Notes: a model not told the origin generated them from the letters alone. Counted from the first letter of the stretch, positions 46,377 to 59,971 are shown. The stretch: 64,000 nt of DNA from Neoscytalidium dimidiatum (GCA_037367355.1 CM074699.1:2232001-2296000), one strand, 5' to 3'. Translations and numbers: made by a program.

Positions 46377-49300
46377 ATGTCCCTAGACAGCGTTCGTTCG
46401 GGCGTGGAACGCGACAAACGCAATGAATTGCTGTAAGTCACGTTACTCGCGCTTTTTTACGGTCGCTTCTCGCGTCCACTGCTTCTTTGCATCGGTGCGA
46501 AACGGAAAAATCGCTCCTATTGGTTTATCGACGCGTCGTGGTGGAGATCTGGCTGTCGCGGTGCTGACTTGGGCGGGTCGCGCAGCAACATCGAGACATC
46601 GCGGAAAAGGAAGCTTCGGGAGCTCTACGCCATCACCTCGTGCATAAACGCAAACAGCCCGCCCACCTTCACATTTGCTGATCCGCCGACTGATGCGCGT
46701 GAGCTGAAATTTCTTGACGAGAATGACATTGCCAAGTAAGTTCATTAAAAAAAAATTCCTTGCGGGTTGTCGAAATAATAATTTGGTCGCTGCATTACTG
46801 ATGCAGGCTCGCGACCTACAGAGCACGGTACTTCAAGGAAGATACGCTTCCTATCCTAACGCCTGCAAAAACGCCCACTAAACCATCCCAACCTTCTCCT
46901 ACACAACCTTCCATTTCTGCGCCACTTTATAACCCTCTTCCGCCTAACGAGACGACCGCGCAGAATGCAGAGGCTCCCAAAGGCCCCGCTGTCGCAACGA
47001 CTCCGCCGGCGCGCGCATCGCCTTCAGCTGTTCAGGACGCTGAAAAGCAGCCAGCCCATGCGCCAACTCCTTCGCAATCCTCCGTTACCGATGCACTGAA
47101 AACTGACCCTGCTCCACGCCCGCTGGAAGAAAAGAATGCGCCCAAGCCTGCCGCAGAACGGGTGCAGCCTAGCACTCCAGCGCCGAAGCAGTTGCATACT
47201 CCAGCTACGGTTCCTACTCAATCAGCCCACCCGACTCCGCTCCCTGGTAAATCTAGGCGCAAGTCTTCTGCTCTGGCCGACGGTTCGACTATTCTACCTG
47301 ATCCTCAGACGATTGATCGGCCTGCCAGGAAACCCAGGACCATACACCTACCGCCTAAGGAGGTCCAGGAGCAGCGCTTGCGTGAGATACATACTGCACA
47401 TGAGCGCGCAGCGCAACGTGAAAAGAAAGAGGAGGAGCATCAAGCTTCTGCCGTTGCAGTCGAGGCTATTAATGGAGAGGCTGCCTCATCCCCATCATCA
47501 ACTCTTGGACCGCATTCCGCAAACACTTCTCGAGCAGACCAGCACTCGCCAGCAACAAGTCCAGATGAAGAAACACCCCGTCAGGATGTCTCATTCTCCA
47601 GTGCCCAGCGTTCTGGCATGGACAAAAATGGACCTGCAGCACTGACACCACCCGACGTGACGCCAGATACTCAACTGCGCTTTGAGGAGTCTGTAAGGCA
47701 GGCACGGGATTCGGTTGTGAAGAGCGCAGACGGGAGCACGCCTCAGGCTAAGAATGCCGATCTGAAAGAGCAGGCTTCTAAAATCGTCCCGGAATCAAAC
47801 ATGGCGCCGAACGGAATCGGCACAGCAAGCCAGGATTCTCAAGGACCCCAGATTACAGTGAACGGCGCCGTTCCGGAAACACCGAGCAAGGTTTCCAGGG
47901 ATTCGCTTGATGCAAGGGGGTCGGATAAAACCCAACCGCGTATTTCTGCTGATGGTTGCTTCTCCATTGAGGATGTAGCAATGCACGATGGACACCCGCC
48001 AAAAACCAATGACGCCAAGATTGGTCTGCACAGGAGACGTGATCCGTCCGATACGACCCCTTCAGGGATCAAAGCTGCAAGAGTGTCAGATGCTGTTTCC
48101 GATTTCACCCCGACAACAACAAAGCCTGCTCCTACGTCAGAAGGCACTCGGCCAACTTCTCTTCTTCTCCGAAGCCGCGAAGCTGAGTATCGGGACAGGG
48201 CAAAGACAAAAGCTGCCGGCGTTGTGTTTGCAAAGCAAGATAATGCACTAATGCTTGGGGGGGGACAGGAGGTCAATAAGGCCTGGGCTAACCTCAAAGG
48301 GACCGCGCGAGATCCCGATAAAGACTATTTAATCGGAATGTTCGACTTCCAAGCGCACTCAGGCCCAATGCATTCGTGCAGGGAGCTCCTCGACAAGGCC
48401 ACGAAGACAATCTCTACCCAAAGCAAATATGCAAGCATCCGGGAGCAACAGGATTACAAGATTCTCAAGCGCATTTACACCCTGCAACATGCGAATAGGT
48501 GGTCGTTGCGACAGATGGAAAAGTCGGCTGAACCGCCGCGACAACTCACATTCCAGGACAGCTTACTTGCTCAGATGAAATGGATGAGGACGGACTTCAG
48601 GGAAGAGCGCAGATGGAAAATGGCGGCTGCCCGGAACATGGCGGAATGGTGTGCCGAATGGGTCACTGCATCCCCAGAAAGACGTACCTCGCTGCAGGTT
48701 AAGGCCACACGTAAGTCGACCGCACCGCTACCTCCCGTGGATCCAATGGAGGAAGATATTCCTTCGCCCCCGGAACTTATTGCGTCTGGTGCCAACGAAA
48801 CGGAAAGCGAATCCTTCCCCGAGGAGGATGAACTGCCAATGAATCTTCGGGCGTCGAATCCACCTGCCGCTTTGTTCTCCCTTGGTTATGAAGATATTGT
48901 TGCGAAGATTGACAATACACCGATCAGCGAAAAGGTCCTTCAAGAATTACCATCATACGAATCCAGATTGAAAGGCTTCCCTTCTCCCACCGTTTTAACG
49001 CCGGTTTCCAATGAGTCTGAGATCATCCCCGTCTCACAGCTCATTACCGCCAAGCTCGTGCCGAAGTCAACGGAGCCTCCAAAGAAACGAAGTCGGTACG
49101 AGTACGAGGAAGAAGACGAATCTTCAGGCTACCCTTCGAAGCGGCCAACCTCTGAGCGCTCGAACGCTTCAACACCAAGCCTCCGCTTTTCTAGGGTGGG
49201 CCTACCCCCGGAACAGACCGATGTGGCTCTATTCCTTCCTGAGAATAAGCATGTCCGCGATCGCTTACATGCTGGCCACTCGTTCCGTCCTCCTTCGGAG

Positions 49301-51130
49301 TTCCCGATGCCAACGACACATTTCTTCGAATCCCGAATGCCATCGCAGTGGTTATGGGATGAGGATCAGAGGCTGCGGACGCTTGTCAAAGAGTATCAAT
49401 TCAATTGGTCCTTGGTGGCGGCCTCCCTGGAACAACCTTCCCTCTTCACGTCTGGTGCAGAACGACGCACTCCCTGGGAATGCTTTGAGAGATGGGTGCA
49501 GTTGGAAGGCCTTCCCGGGGAGATGGCCAAGACGCCCTACTTCCGAACGTATCAAGCTCGTCTAGAAGCTGCTCAACGCACAGTATCGGCACAGTACCAA
49601 GCAGCACAGCAACAAGCGCAACAACAAGGACAAACGCCAGGACAAATCTTAGGTACACCTAGACGTCGGACTGCTCAGCCTATTCGTGTAGAAAGGCGCA
49701 GGGGCAACAGGTTTTTAGCATTGATCGATGGAATGAGGAAACAGGCGAGGAAGCGTGAAACTGCGCAGCACAAGCAACAAGAAGGTGATTTCAGCCCCAG
49801 ACGAATCCGTATACAATGACCAGATTGCTAATATCCTTTACAGCCGTCAAAGCCGCTGCATTGAGAAAGGCTCACGAAGCTGCTCCCGTCCGCAATAGTG
49901 TTCATACACCTCAAGAATTCAGCAAGCTAAAGTATGAGCGTGAGCAGAAGATGGCAGAAAAGCAAGAGGAGTACCGTCGACAGATGCTAGCAGCCCAGAG
50001 AGTGAGTCTCGTCATCCGTCACTGTGTATTTTATGCTCACAAACATTTCGCAGCAAGCAATGGCAAGGCCTGGCCAGATGCCTCATCCTGGCATGGCTGC
50101 CGGTCTCGCTCAACAGCGCAATGGTGCTCCGAACGGTGCTCCCGGTCAAATGCCTGGTCAAAACGGTCAGCTACATCCCAACATGGGAATTCAAGGTCGT
50201 CCGCATCCCGGACAAGGCATGCAAGGCAATATGCCCAACGGTGGCATGCCAGGAATTCCCATGGGTATCCCGCAAGCTCAGATGCAGATGAACTTGCAAG
50301 GTCAACGTCCACCTCATCAGGCCCAAGACATGCGTATGGCCATGCAACAGCGTAACCTAACACATCAGCAGCAACAATATCTCCTACAACAGCAAGCTCA
50401 ACAAATGAACAGAGCCAATAGCATGTCGGGCGGGCACATGGGCGGTGCGAACAACACAAACAACAACATGCAAAATGCTGCAATGCTTGCTGCGAACATG
50501 AGTGGTGCAAAAGTCAATGGCACAAGCAACGGAAACATGAATGGCATGCAGGGAGCATCGGCATCTCCGCGCATGACGGCTCCAAATTCAGCAACGCCTC
50601 AGCAGCCTCAAGCTCTTTCCAGCGGCCACGTACCGCAGATAACTAACCTGACTCATGAAATCCAACTCCAGCACCCGAATCTGTCTCAGGCCGAGGCTAG
50701 CCGCATCGCCGGGGATCGAATGAACCAAAAGTTGCAGCAGAATGCACGCCAGAATGCGCTCAATGCTGCTTCCGGTGCTGCCGCAGGAGGCGCGAATTCT
50801 GCACAAATGTCTCCGAGTCCGTACCAACAGCACAGCGCCCTTGCCAACGCTGGTGGCAGTTCCAGCCCACCAAGCCATAACGCACAGCAACAAGCGGCGT
50901 ATCAGCAGCAGATGCGGCAGCACATGATGCAGCAGCAACAAGCGCGTACCCCGACGGGACAGCAGGGCAGCCCAAGCATGGGTTCTGTCCGCCCGGAAAG
51001 CCGCAGCGCCACGCCACAACAGAACATGCAGCAACAGCTTCAGCAGGGTCAGCACGGCAGCCCCACTAACCGAGCCGGCTCTCAACAGCAGCAACAGGGT
51101 CAGGGTCAGCATCAGCAGCAGTCACAATAG
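46377..51130 (+). CDS. VID21: NuA4 histone acetyltransferase scaffold Vid21/Eaf1 (HSA and SANT domains)
   Basis: Five exons: 46377-46432, 46586-46735, 46807-49784, 49844-50001, 50054-51130; phases 2, 2, 1, 0; 1472 residues. The N-terminus (SLDSVRSGVERDKRNELL then NIETSRKRKLRELYA) matches the start of fungal Vid21. The HSA domain (about 645-710: QLTFQDSLLAQMKWMRTDFREERRWKM in part) recruits actin-related proteins. A SANT/Myb-like domain lies at about 911-970 (WDEDQRLRTLVKEYQFNWSLVA, in part). A conserved TPQEFSKLKYEREQKMAEKQ segment sits at about 1075-1100. The last 360 residues are Gln/Asn/Met/Pro-rich and disordered. Eaf1/Vid21 is the platform that assembles NuA4, which acetylates H4 and H2A. 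The first exon has only 18 codons, so gene finders may miss it. Confidence 0.95.
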
Positions 51131-52064
51131 GAACAACAAAGCCAGAGTGGCAATCGTTAGCCTTTTGATGCCTACAGATGTACTCACTTCTTTCTGCGGC
51201 TGTATTCCTTCATTTCTCTTTTCTCTCTTAATCATGCGCCTTGTTACCTGCCTTCACTGCTGTTGGTGGACCTCCTATACCATTGGAGTTTCCTATGCTC
51301 TGGAGTTCTCAGGCCGAAACTCGCAAGCGCATCCTAAACCGCATCACCTCCGGTCACAGAGGTATACCGTTTTCGTTTTCTCGCCCTTCATCACATATGA
51401 GGCCCAGCTCCGTGGTCGTCGTTGATTTACAAGTGAGAGTGGCGTTCTTTTGGAAGGCTCAGGGCTGTTGGGGTGTGTGAGGAGAGGTCCGGGGTCTGGT
51501 TTGACTGGGACGCGTGAATTTGATATGGGTACGGGATTATAACGGCTCTTTTAACTGTGATTATAGCGTTTTGCTTCAAGCGTTTTGCTTCAGTAGCGTA
51601 GCCTGCACGCCTTTTTTCGAGCACTCTTTTCCTCCGGACCTTCGAAAAGAAGCGACATACTTGCATCTCGTCTGCCGGAGAGGAAAAAGAAAAAGAAAAA
51701 AGTTGTATGCGTTGATGATCGAATTGAATACGTGGCTTGGTGAGAGCCTGCATTGGGACTACATTTTTGGACTGTACATTACAGCGATCCTTTTCGAGTT
51801 GTTGTATGGGGATGGGAGCGCATGGTAACGGCAAAAGGCTTTGAAGCTGTCCTCTCTTCCGACTGGCCTTTTGGGTATCTGCATAACATTGCCTCTGCCT
51901 TCCATCGGCCCTGATGTTGGGGCCTACGTAGTAACAATGAACCTTCGATCCTTATTTGGTTAAGACCATCGTCTTCAATCGTCCCTCGTGTCTCACACAA
52001 CAGCTCGTCACAATTAAGTTCCTTATGTTAATCTTTTATTATCACGTCAGGCAGCTTCTGCTTT
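51131..52064. other. Convergent intergenic region, VID21 and EMC2 3' ends
   Basis: The region lies between the stop codons of two converging genes. Frames such as 51514-51828 lack recognisable features. I interpret it as both 3' untranslated regions. Confidence 0.55.
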
Positions 52065-53246
52065 TCATTTGGGCACATCCTGCGTATCGCGATCCAACAA
52101 CTCTCGGGCGGCGATCAGTTCGGACTGGTCATAGTCCCAGCCAGCCTCACCTGAACCGCTCCGCCGTACGATCTCGGCGAGCTTCGACGTCGCCAGCTCG
52201 TGCAGCTTTTCAACTGTCGCGACAGAAGGCGGCACAAGATCGCCGGCGGCGAGATCGGTGACAGCCTGCTTGTTGGAGGCTTTGGGGAGCAATTCAAGAA
52301 GCTTCTTTGCTGTCTATCAACAAAGCATGTCAGCAAAGCGTAATCGAGCTGCAACGGAGCCAGACTTTCATACAAGCTTGAGACCGTAATATCCGCGCAG
52401 ATAATCATCGCAGAGTTCGATGCTGCGGCAGAATCGTCGCATACTTTCGCTCAGGTTCTTGAGAACGTTGCCCTCTGCGCTGTTCGCAGCGGTGGCTGAG
52501 ATGTAGAGCAGCTCTCCCATGCGAGCATGTACGTTCCAGGCAAATGGCGTAATAAGCAGGACTTCTTCGAGGCTAAAAATCGCTTGCGAGTACAGGCTTT
52601 GGCTGAGGTACAGGTCTGATAGCTCGGCCCAGGACTCGGCATCCGTGGGGGAGAAGTCGAGGAGGTCGACGAGGGCGGTTATGGCGTCGGTGGTGCGGCC
52701 CATGGAGCGGAGGAGAGCAACTTTGCGTTTGCGAAGAGGCTGCGATGAGTAGACAGTATAAGTGCTAATCCATCAATGGGATGCTGCGATGCGGGCCTTC
52801 CCCAGTTTGATTGTATCTCATTCCGCCAAGGGAACAGCTGTCCCTTCTTCAAGCCTACGGGCGATTCTTACCAAGCTTGTAGGATCCTCCTTCAACACGC
52901 GATCCAGCTCCTCAAGAACGCGGTGTAGGTCTTTGTCATCTGCAAATGCACTCTCATACAGGAAGCGCAAAGCCACAATGCGCTGGTTGTCCTCCCCAAA
53001 TCGAGCTTTCAGGCGATCGAGGCACTGCCGTGCCGACTTGTCGTCGCCGGTGCGCAGGCACGATAGTAACAGGCTCTCATGCGACGCCCATGTCTCTTGC
53101 GTCTCGCTCGAAGTAAGCAAGGATAGCGGCCACGGAAGGGATGAAGTTGTCGAAGTCGATAGGATACGCGGTGCTAATTGCGAGAGGCGCAGGGCGGAGG
53201 CCGGCGGCAGATTGGGCGGCGGATGGACGAGATCTGTGGTCGACAT
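52065..53246 (-). CDS. EMC2: ER membrane protein complex subunit 2 (TPR protein)
   Basis: Three exons: 53246-52872, 52739-52374, 52313-52065, introns of 132 and 60 nt, all phase 0, giving 329 residues. TPR helices are clear: ARQCLDRLKARFGEDNQRIV, DAITALVDLLDFSPTDAESW and AELSDLYLSQSLYSQAIFSL, with LEEVLLITPFAWNVHARMGE following. EMC2 is the soluble cytosolic subunit of the EMC insertase, which places tail-anchored and multipass proteins in the ER membrane, and the TPR superhelix holds the cytosolic cap. Length agrees with fungal EMC2 (also called Oca3-like). Divergent from AP-3 delta. Confidence 0.92.
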
Positions 53247-53827
53247 CGCTAGAGACTAAGAGAAATCCTCACAGCGGAATTGCGAGGCGGTTGAAATGAG
53301 AGGGATGGGCGTATGCAGTAGATGATAGCTGGAGGCGGTCGCGATAGGTAGCTTGTAGAAGGCGGGGATGTCCGAGAAGGGTCCGTGGCCAGCTGAAGCG
53401 TTCAGTTGGCACTGTAAAAACGGCCATGATTAATTTTAAGGCACGGCGATTATGGCTGTCGCGCACCGACGCCCGACATCGTCATGACCTCTCCGTCCGC
53501 GGGGACCACACCGCGCACAAACAACCCGCCTACGCCGAGCTGCGCCTACCTGGACCAGGACCCTGTCTTACCCGCGAACCACACCTGCGATCGATCCCCG
53601 GTCCCAAATCGCACAGATGCTCGCCCAGAGCTGATAATGTTGCTGAAGCGTCTCCACCGCCGCCTTCGACCCCCCGCTCCGCTATCGTAAATCGAAGACG
53701 CGTTTCCGCTTAGAAAGCTCGTGCCCGCGACGGAGCTGGCGCTCGGCGACAAGACAGCATGTTCGTAACACCAGGAATATGTGTTCTCCGGCGGGTATAC
53801 GGTCGCTGACGCCGTGCCGCTCTTCAG
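53247..53827. promoter_or_regulatory. Divergent region EMC2/AP-3 delta; contains the undetermined 5' exon of AP-3 delta
   Basis: Promoters of both genes lie here. Because the first clear AP-3 delta exon starts at an acceptor without a Met, an upstream exon ending in AT must lie in this interval. The candidate donors are at 53639, 53761 and 53781 (each follows AT); none is a canonical GTRAGT. A 69-codon frame from 53484 is Pro/Arg-rich and unconvincing as a separate gene. Confidence 0.5.
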
Positions 53828-56800
53828 GTTCGAGAAATCGTTGTACGACCTCATCAGAGGTCTGCGCAACCACAAGGGCAATGAGAGGGAGTACATCCAG
53901 GAAAGCTTACGCGAGTGCCGCAAGGAAATCAAGGGCTCGGATATGGGTAAGTGCTGACGAGACACGAGGATTTGTTAGGTGCTTTGCTGAAATAGGATTA
54001 CTACAGACTTAAAGGCCACGGCACTGCTCAAACTCACGTACCTCGAGATGTTCGGCCATGATATGTCTTGGGCTTCCTTCAACGTCTTGGAGGTCATGTC
54101 GTCTCCAAAATATGCCCAGAAGAAGGTCGGATATCTAGCTGCTGTGCAGAGCTTCAGACCTGATACTGAAGTCCTGATGCTGGCGGAGAACTTGCTCAAG
54201 AAGGTATGCTTGTTTGATGGATGTCTAGCTGCTGTGTTCGGCGCTTACAAAATAACAGGACTTGAGCTCTCCACAACCAACCACGATTACTCTTCCTTTA
54301 ACTGCTATTCCGCACGTTATAAACCCTTCGATGGCGAACTCACTACTTTCCGACCTACTACCACGGCTTACACACTCACATGCTTCTATACGCAAGAAGA
54401 CCATTGTTACGCTATACAGGCTGGCCCTAGTGTATCCCGAAACTCTGCGACCCGCATGGCCCAAGATCAAGGAAAGGCTACTGGATGACGATGAAGATCC
54501 AAGTGTGACAGCTGCTATTGTCAACGTAGTATGCGAGCTCGGATGGAGGAGGCCGCAAGACTTCTTGCCGCTAGCACCCAGACTGTTCGATCTTCTTGTC
54601 CAGGGCGGTAACAACTGGATGGCTATTAAGATCATTAAGCTTTTTGCTACCTTGACTCCTTTGGAACCCCGTCTGATCAAGAAATTGCTCCCTCCTCTTA
54701 CGTCTATCATCAAGACCACTCCTGCCATGTCCCTTTTGTATGAATGCATCAATGGTATTATCCAAGGTGGCATTCTCGAGGGCTCCGAAGGTACAACCGA
54801 AGGCGACGAAATAGCACGGTTGTGCGTAGGAAAGCTCCGAGGAATGTTGGTTGTCGAAGGAGATCCGAACTGTAAGTCACACGAATCCACAGTTGTCTTC
54901 TGCCCAGTCTGACAGAGTCAGTAAAATACGTCGCCTTGCTTGCGCTGGACAAAATTGTGCGGTCACATCCGCACTTGGTGGCTTTACATCAGGACGTCAT
55001 ATTGGAGTGCATCGACGACCTTGACATATCAATCAGGTCCCAAGCACTTGGTCTTGTCGTTGGCATGGTCAATCCCGACAATCTAACTATCATAGTCGGG
55101 AGGCTAATACGACAACTTCGAAATGCGCCGAGAGCATCGGCTTTGGACGATCCCATAAACGACCGCGGCTTCCACGGAGGCGTTGTGCCTACTGCCGAAC
55201 CATCTGATGACGAGGCAGAGGAGTCACTTCGTGGACGCGAAAAGAAAGCAGATCAAACACCACCGCTCCCCGAAGATTACCGGATTAAGGTTATCAAGGG
55301 CATCTTGGAAATGTGTTCCAGGGACACATATGCCAATATCGTCGATTTTGACTGGTACATCGACGTGCTTGTCCAACTAGTACGCGTATCACCGTCTTCA
55401 AGCTCGGCATTGGTGGACGAGGAGATGCCCGAATGTGATGGAACTTCCATGGGTGACAAGGACGATGTGTCCTTCGAGATTGGGAGGGAACTTTTGAATG
55501 TAGCTGTCCGCGTTAAGGCAGTCAGGCCGGAGGCAACAGAAGCGGCTCAATCTCTCATTCTCGTCGACCGCAGAGACCAAATGTTTCCCTCGTCTGGCAA
55601 CGGCGGCCAAGGGGTGCTGGGCGCCGCAGCTTGGATTGTGGGCGAATATGCGCCCCTTCTGACGAATCCTGAGGGAGCTCTCAACTCTCTGATGCACTCG
55701 TCATCGACCCTTCTTCCACACCATATCATGGCCGTCTACATACAAGCAGTCCCGAAGGTCTTTGCTTCTCTCTGTTCAAGTGAGCAGACTTCGTGGACCT
55801 CGGAACGCAAGTCAACCATGGTCCTCCTCATGGCTAGAATTATTCATTTCTTGGAGCCTCTGGCGATGCACCCCAATCTCGAAGTTCAGGAGAGAGCGGT
55901 GGAGTACCTTGAGCTCATGCGTCTCGCTTCAGAGGCAGCATCTGGGCATGAAGCGGGTCCTCGGGATGGTGATTTCGTTGACCCCCCCTTACTCCTGACT
56001 CAAGCGATTCCTTCTCTATTCACGGGTCTTGAACTCAATCCGGTCGCTCCAGGCGCTCAAAAGAAGGTTCCTGTTCCAGATGAGTTAGATCTGGATACCC
56101 CCATCAATCCTGATTTGCCAAACCTCTTGCGGAAGGCCGACTATGATTCCCTCGTGGAACCCGACGAGGATGATGTTTATCAGTTCTACAACCAGAGAAC
56201 GGTGGTGTACACCCAGTCGGAGGCAGCAGCTGACCGGCTCGATGTACCCGAGGCGGAACCGAAGTCGTACCAAGCAAGTGCTGAAGAAGAGTATCTCGAT
56301 CCGGACATCGTCTCGAGGAGGAAGGCCGAACGCCGAGCAAGGAACAAGGACGATCCGTTTTACATTCCCACTGAAGACGAACGATCCGGAACATCGACAC
56401 CACTTCATAACATCCTCAAAACCAACAACGGTGACGATCTAGACATCGATTCTATACCAATCATGAATTTGGACTTGGAGACGCGAGAAAGGCTTGGAGG
56501 AGATCACAGGTCGAGACCGGATTTGTCAACGCAGCAACAGAAGAGGAGAGTGCGTAAGAACTTTGAAATTCTGGTCGACGAGAACCTCGGCCCTGACGAG
56601 CCTGGACAAGCGTCCGACTCGTCCCGACCTGAACTGGCAAGGCCAACACAAGCGAAGGGCAAGAAATCGCTCCTCGAGGTGGACTCCACGGGTTTGGCGT
56701 CGTTGTCACTTGAGGAGACTGGGAACAGCAAACTCGATATCGAGCGGCGAGAGGCTGAAGAGGCAGAGATGGCTAAGGCTCTGAAAGAAGTAGAAAGATT

Positions 56801-57155
56801 GAGACTAGAGATGCAACGGGCGAACGAGCGGATCCAGGCAAGGGATGTGCCCCCGGAAGGACAATTGGTGAAAAGAAAGAAGAAGAAGGGCAAGAAAGAC
56901 GGCAAGACAGAGCCCGCTGCGGCGCCTGCAGCAGAGGGAGGCCAGAAGGCTGAGGGCGAAGGCGAGGCGGCAGTAGTCAAGAAGAAAAAGAGGAAGGTCA
57001 AGAAGCAGGAGGATGGGCCTCCTACTGAGACAGAAGCGGCGGGTGGAGACGAAGGCGCGGCGCAAGAGGTCAAGCCTAAGAAGAAAAAGAAGAGGAGGCC
57101 GGTGTTGCTCGGCAACGGAGAAGCGGCGGGTGGAAATGCGGGAACGGAAGGGTGA
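53828..57155 (+). CDS. APL5: AP-3 adaptor complex delta subunit (large adaptin)
   Basis: Recognised exons are 53828-53946, 54007-54203, 54259-54871 and 54922-57155 (introns 60, 55, 50 nt). Together with a two-base AT from an upstream exon they encode about 1054 residues. The protein starts with (M)FEKSLYDLIRGLRNHKGNE, the usual first residues of AP-3 delta, followed by DLKATALLKLTYLEMFGHDM and MSSPKYAQKKVGYLAAVQSF. The adaptin N-terminal helical solenoid occupies about 1-580, then an acidic hinge, a coiled coil (EMAKALKEVERLRLEMQRAN) and a Lys-rich tail (KRKKKKGKKDGK near 960). AP-3 carries cargo from Golgi or endosome directly to the vacuole, which suits the vacuolar transporters elsewhere in the window only loosely. 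The initiator codon is probably interrupted by an intron: G at 53828 is its third base. Confidence 0.93.
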
Positions 57156-57733
57156 GAAGTGCAAGGCTTGGGATACCTGAATCGTGGATACCTCATCTTC
57201 GGAGTTCGAATTTAAATGATATGTGAATTGTATGTACATATCCACAGTCGGTAGGCATAAGGGGTGACTCGCCGCTCCGGCTAGCTACGGCATCGCGTAA
57301 AGGACTTATCACGGGTGTAAACCACGAATGCGCATGAGGATTGAAGTAGTCATTCGGGCGCGAGTGCACATTCTTAAGTTAATGCATGAATACATCCTGA
57401 TGACAACTCCATCAGATCATCAGCTTGGGTTGCGTTGCTGAACATAGTTTGGAGAGTCGGAGTATGGCATGCATCTGCAGATTTGTAGTCGATTGGTGCA
57501 ATAGGCGTCGGAACCCACGGACTGCAGCTCCAGGGCGCACAGGTGATCTCCAGGCGATGCCAGTGCGACACGCACGGCGTCCGAGCAGTGAACGGGAGCT
57601 TGAAACGTGGCCAGGCGGTGAGCCGAGCTCGCAAAGATAGCACAGCAAAGTCCCTGGCCCTCGCTCACCTCGACAATCCTGCTGCCCAGACAACAACTCT
57701 TGCTCTCCAGCCATCCCCTGCTGCTCAAGAACG
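57156..57733. promoter_or_regulatory. Intergenic region upstream of the sphingolipid methyltransferase
   Basis: It holds the AP-3 delta 3' flank and the promoter of the next gene. Short frames on both strands carry no recognised features. Confidence 0.5.
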
Positions 57734-59399
57734 ATGGCGGACACCAGCAAGGCCCCCTCCGAGGAGTCCTTCGAGTTCATCGAGACTCCTCCCGCCCATA
57801 CCCCGCCGCCCGCCGAAAACTACGGTGTGCGCACCACGAACGTGAGCAATTCCCAGCGCCCAACGCACCACCACCGAGCCATTGGCTCTCCACACACTCT
57901 CTTATGCTGACATCTGCCGTTTCTCCACAGTACCCGACCATCAAGAACGCCCCTCTGCCTGCTGACGGCCCCGGCAGCGACAGCTTCAACAACAACATCC
58001 TGTTTGCTTTGCTCGGTGGCATCCCGCTGTACTTCACCTTCAAGGTCGGCGGTGGTATCAAGACATGGATCTTCTTCGCCATTCTGACCGCCATTCCCAT
58101 TCTGATGGCCTTCTGGACCGTCGCCTCGACCTTTGCCCCGCGCAAGAACGAGAAGGCCCGCTACCCGGGCAAGCCTATTGAACACTACATTAAACTCCAC
58201 AACGAAGAGGACCGTGACAAGTACTATGGCAAGAACAAGATCCCCATGCATACCTTCCATGAGAAATACTTCGATGGTGAGGTCGACTTCAAGGGCGACG
58301 CTCTCGAAATCCTGGAGTACCGCCACGACTGGGCGAGCTTCAAGTTCACCTGGGGCTTGTTTGTGTACTTCCTGACCGGCATGATGCCTGAGGTCATTCT
58401 GCACACTCGTTCTCAGGGTAAGCCCATCCTTAGGCACCTCCATTCTATACGGCTTACTAATTGTCTTTATCAGACGAGGAACAGGTCCGTGACCACTACG
58501 ACCGTGGTGATGACTTCTATGCCTGGTTCCTTGGCCCGCGCATGATCTACACTTCTGGTATCATTTCCAACATCAACGAGGAGGAGTCTCTCGAGCAGCT
58601 TCAAGACAACAAGCTTGCCATTGTCTGCGAGAAGATTGAGCTCAAGCCTGGTGAGCGCCTGCTTGACCTTGGCTGTGGCTGGGGTACCTTCGCCAAGTTC
58701 GCCTCTGTCAACCGTGGTGCTCACGTTACTGGTGTCACTCTTGGAAAGAACCAGACTGCCTGGGGTAATGCCGGCCTCCGCCGTGCTGGGATTCCTGAGG
58801 AGCAGAGCAAGATTCTGTGCATGGACTACCGTGATGTCCCCGTTCCTGAGGGCCGCTACAACAAGATCACCTGTCTCGAGATGGCTGAGCATGTCGGTAT
58901 CCGCCACCTTACTGGCTTTTTCCATCAGGTCTACGACATGCTCGACGACGATGGTATCTTCTTCCTCCAGATTGCTGGTCTGCGCAAGAGCTGGCAGTAC
59001 GAAGATCTCATCTGGGGTTTGTTCATGAACAAGTACATCTTCCCCGGTGCGGACGCTTCGACTCCCCTCGGCTTTGTTGTTGACCGTCTCGAGGCTTCCG
59101 GCTTCGAGGTCAAGCACATCGATACCATCGGCGTCCACTACTCGGCTACTCTCTGGCGCTGGTACCGCAACTGGATGGCCAACCGTGAGAAGGTCGAGGC
59201 CAAGTATGGCAAGCGTTGGTTCAGGATCTGGGAGTACTTCCTCGCCTACTCCACCATCATCTCCCGCCAAGGTGGTGCCACTTGCTGGCAGATCACCCTC
59301 GTCAAAAATATCAACTCGACTCACCGTATCGAAGGTGTCCCCACCCAGTACAATCTCTTGGGTGCGCTCAACGCTTTCCATGCCAAGAAGCAGGCCTAA
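57734..59399 (+). CDS. MTS1: Sphingolipid C9-methyltransferase
   Basis: Three exons, 57734-57841, 57931-58417, 58474-59399 (introns 89 and 56 nt; phases 0 and 1), encode 506 residues. Two membrane helices lie near 58-100 (ILFALLGGIPLYFTF and TWIFFAILTAIPILMAFW). The catalytic half belongs to the cyclopropane-fatty-acid synthase family: SAM-binding LLDLGCGWGTFAKFA near 261, DHYDRGDDFYAWFLG before it, MAEHVG, and a C-terminal WRWYRNW. The enzyme methylates the C9 position of the sphingoid base of glucosylceramides, a modification particular to fungi and needed for normal hyphal growth and for plant-defensin sensitivity. The codon usage is strongly C-ending in the catalytic exon, suggesting high expression. 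Confidence 0.95.
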
Positions 59400-59971
59400 G
59401 GCCTGCGTGATTGCGTTGATGCTGCTATCTTGATACGCGCAAGCACGTTATCACCCTCGTAACCTCTTGTGCACTTCTGGCAGTATATTGGCAACTGGGC
59501 TTTGAAAGCAACTTCAATGTTGCTGAAGAGCACAGGAACTCCGTGTTGTGTGAACAAGAAATTATGATGAAAAGAAATGAAACGTCTTTTCTTTCGAATT
59601 CAAGAATGAGGGCCACTTTTGTTTTCATGGGAGCCGGGGTTTCATCCAGATGTGTCCCTTCTTTTGGTACCTGTAAATATGGAATCATGTGTCAAAAACT
59701 GGGCACAGGGCAAAAAGTAAAGCATCAAGGTTCTTTTCGGCTCTTATAGGTTGACAAGAAGGACGGGCTTCGGGACCTGTCTTTTGTCCCCTCCTGAAAG
59801 TTAACGTGACAGAGATAATTGGCAATTGATATTAGCTCTTTCCTTACTTTGTACCACTGCTGTGTGAATAGGCCTTAGTGATAATTTCCACGGGGGTATA
59901 GGGCTGTGAGCAAGTCAGCAGAGTGGGTAACAGAAGACTTCGCCCTCCTGGAAGAATCAAGCTGTGCCTAC

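Noticed and set aside
58470..59381. 303-codon minus-strand frame
   Set aside because: Antisense shadow of the sphingolipid methyltransferase exon, produced by its codon bias.
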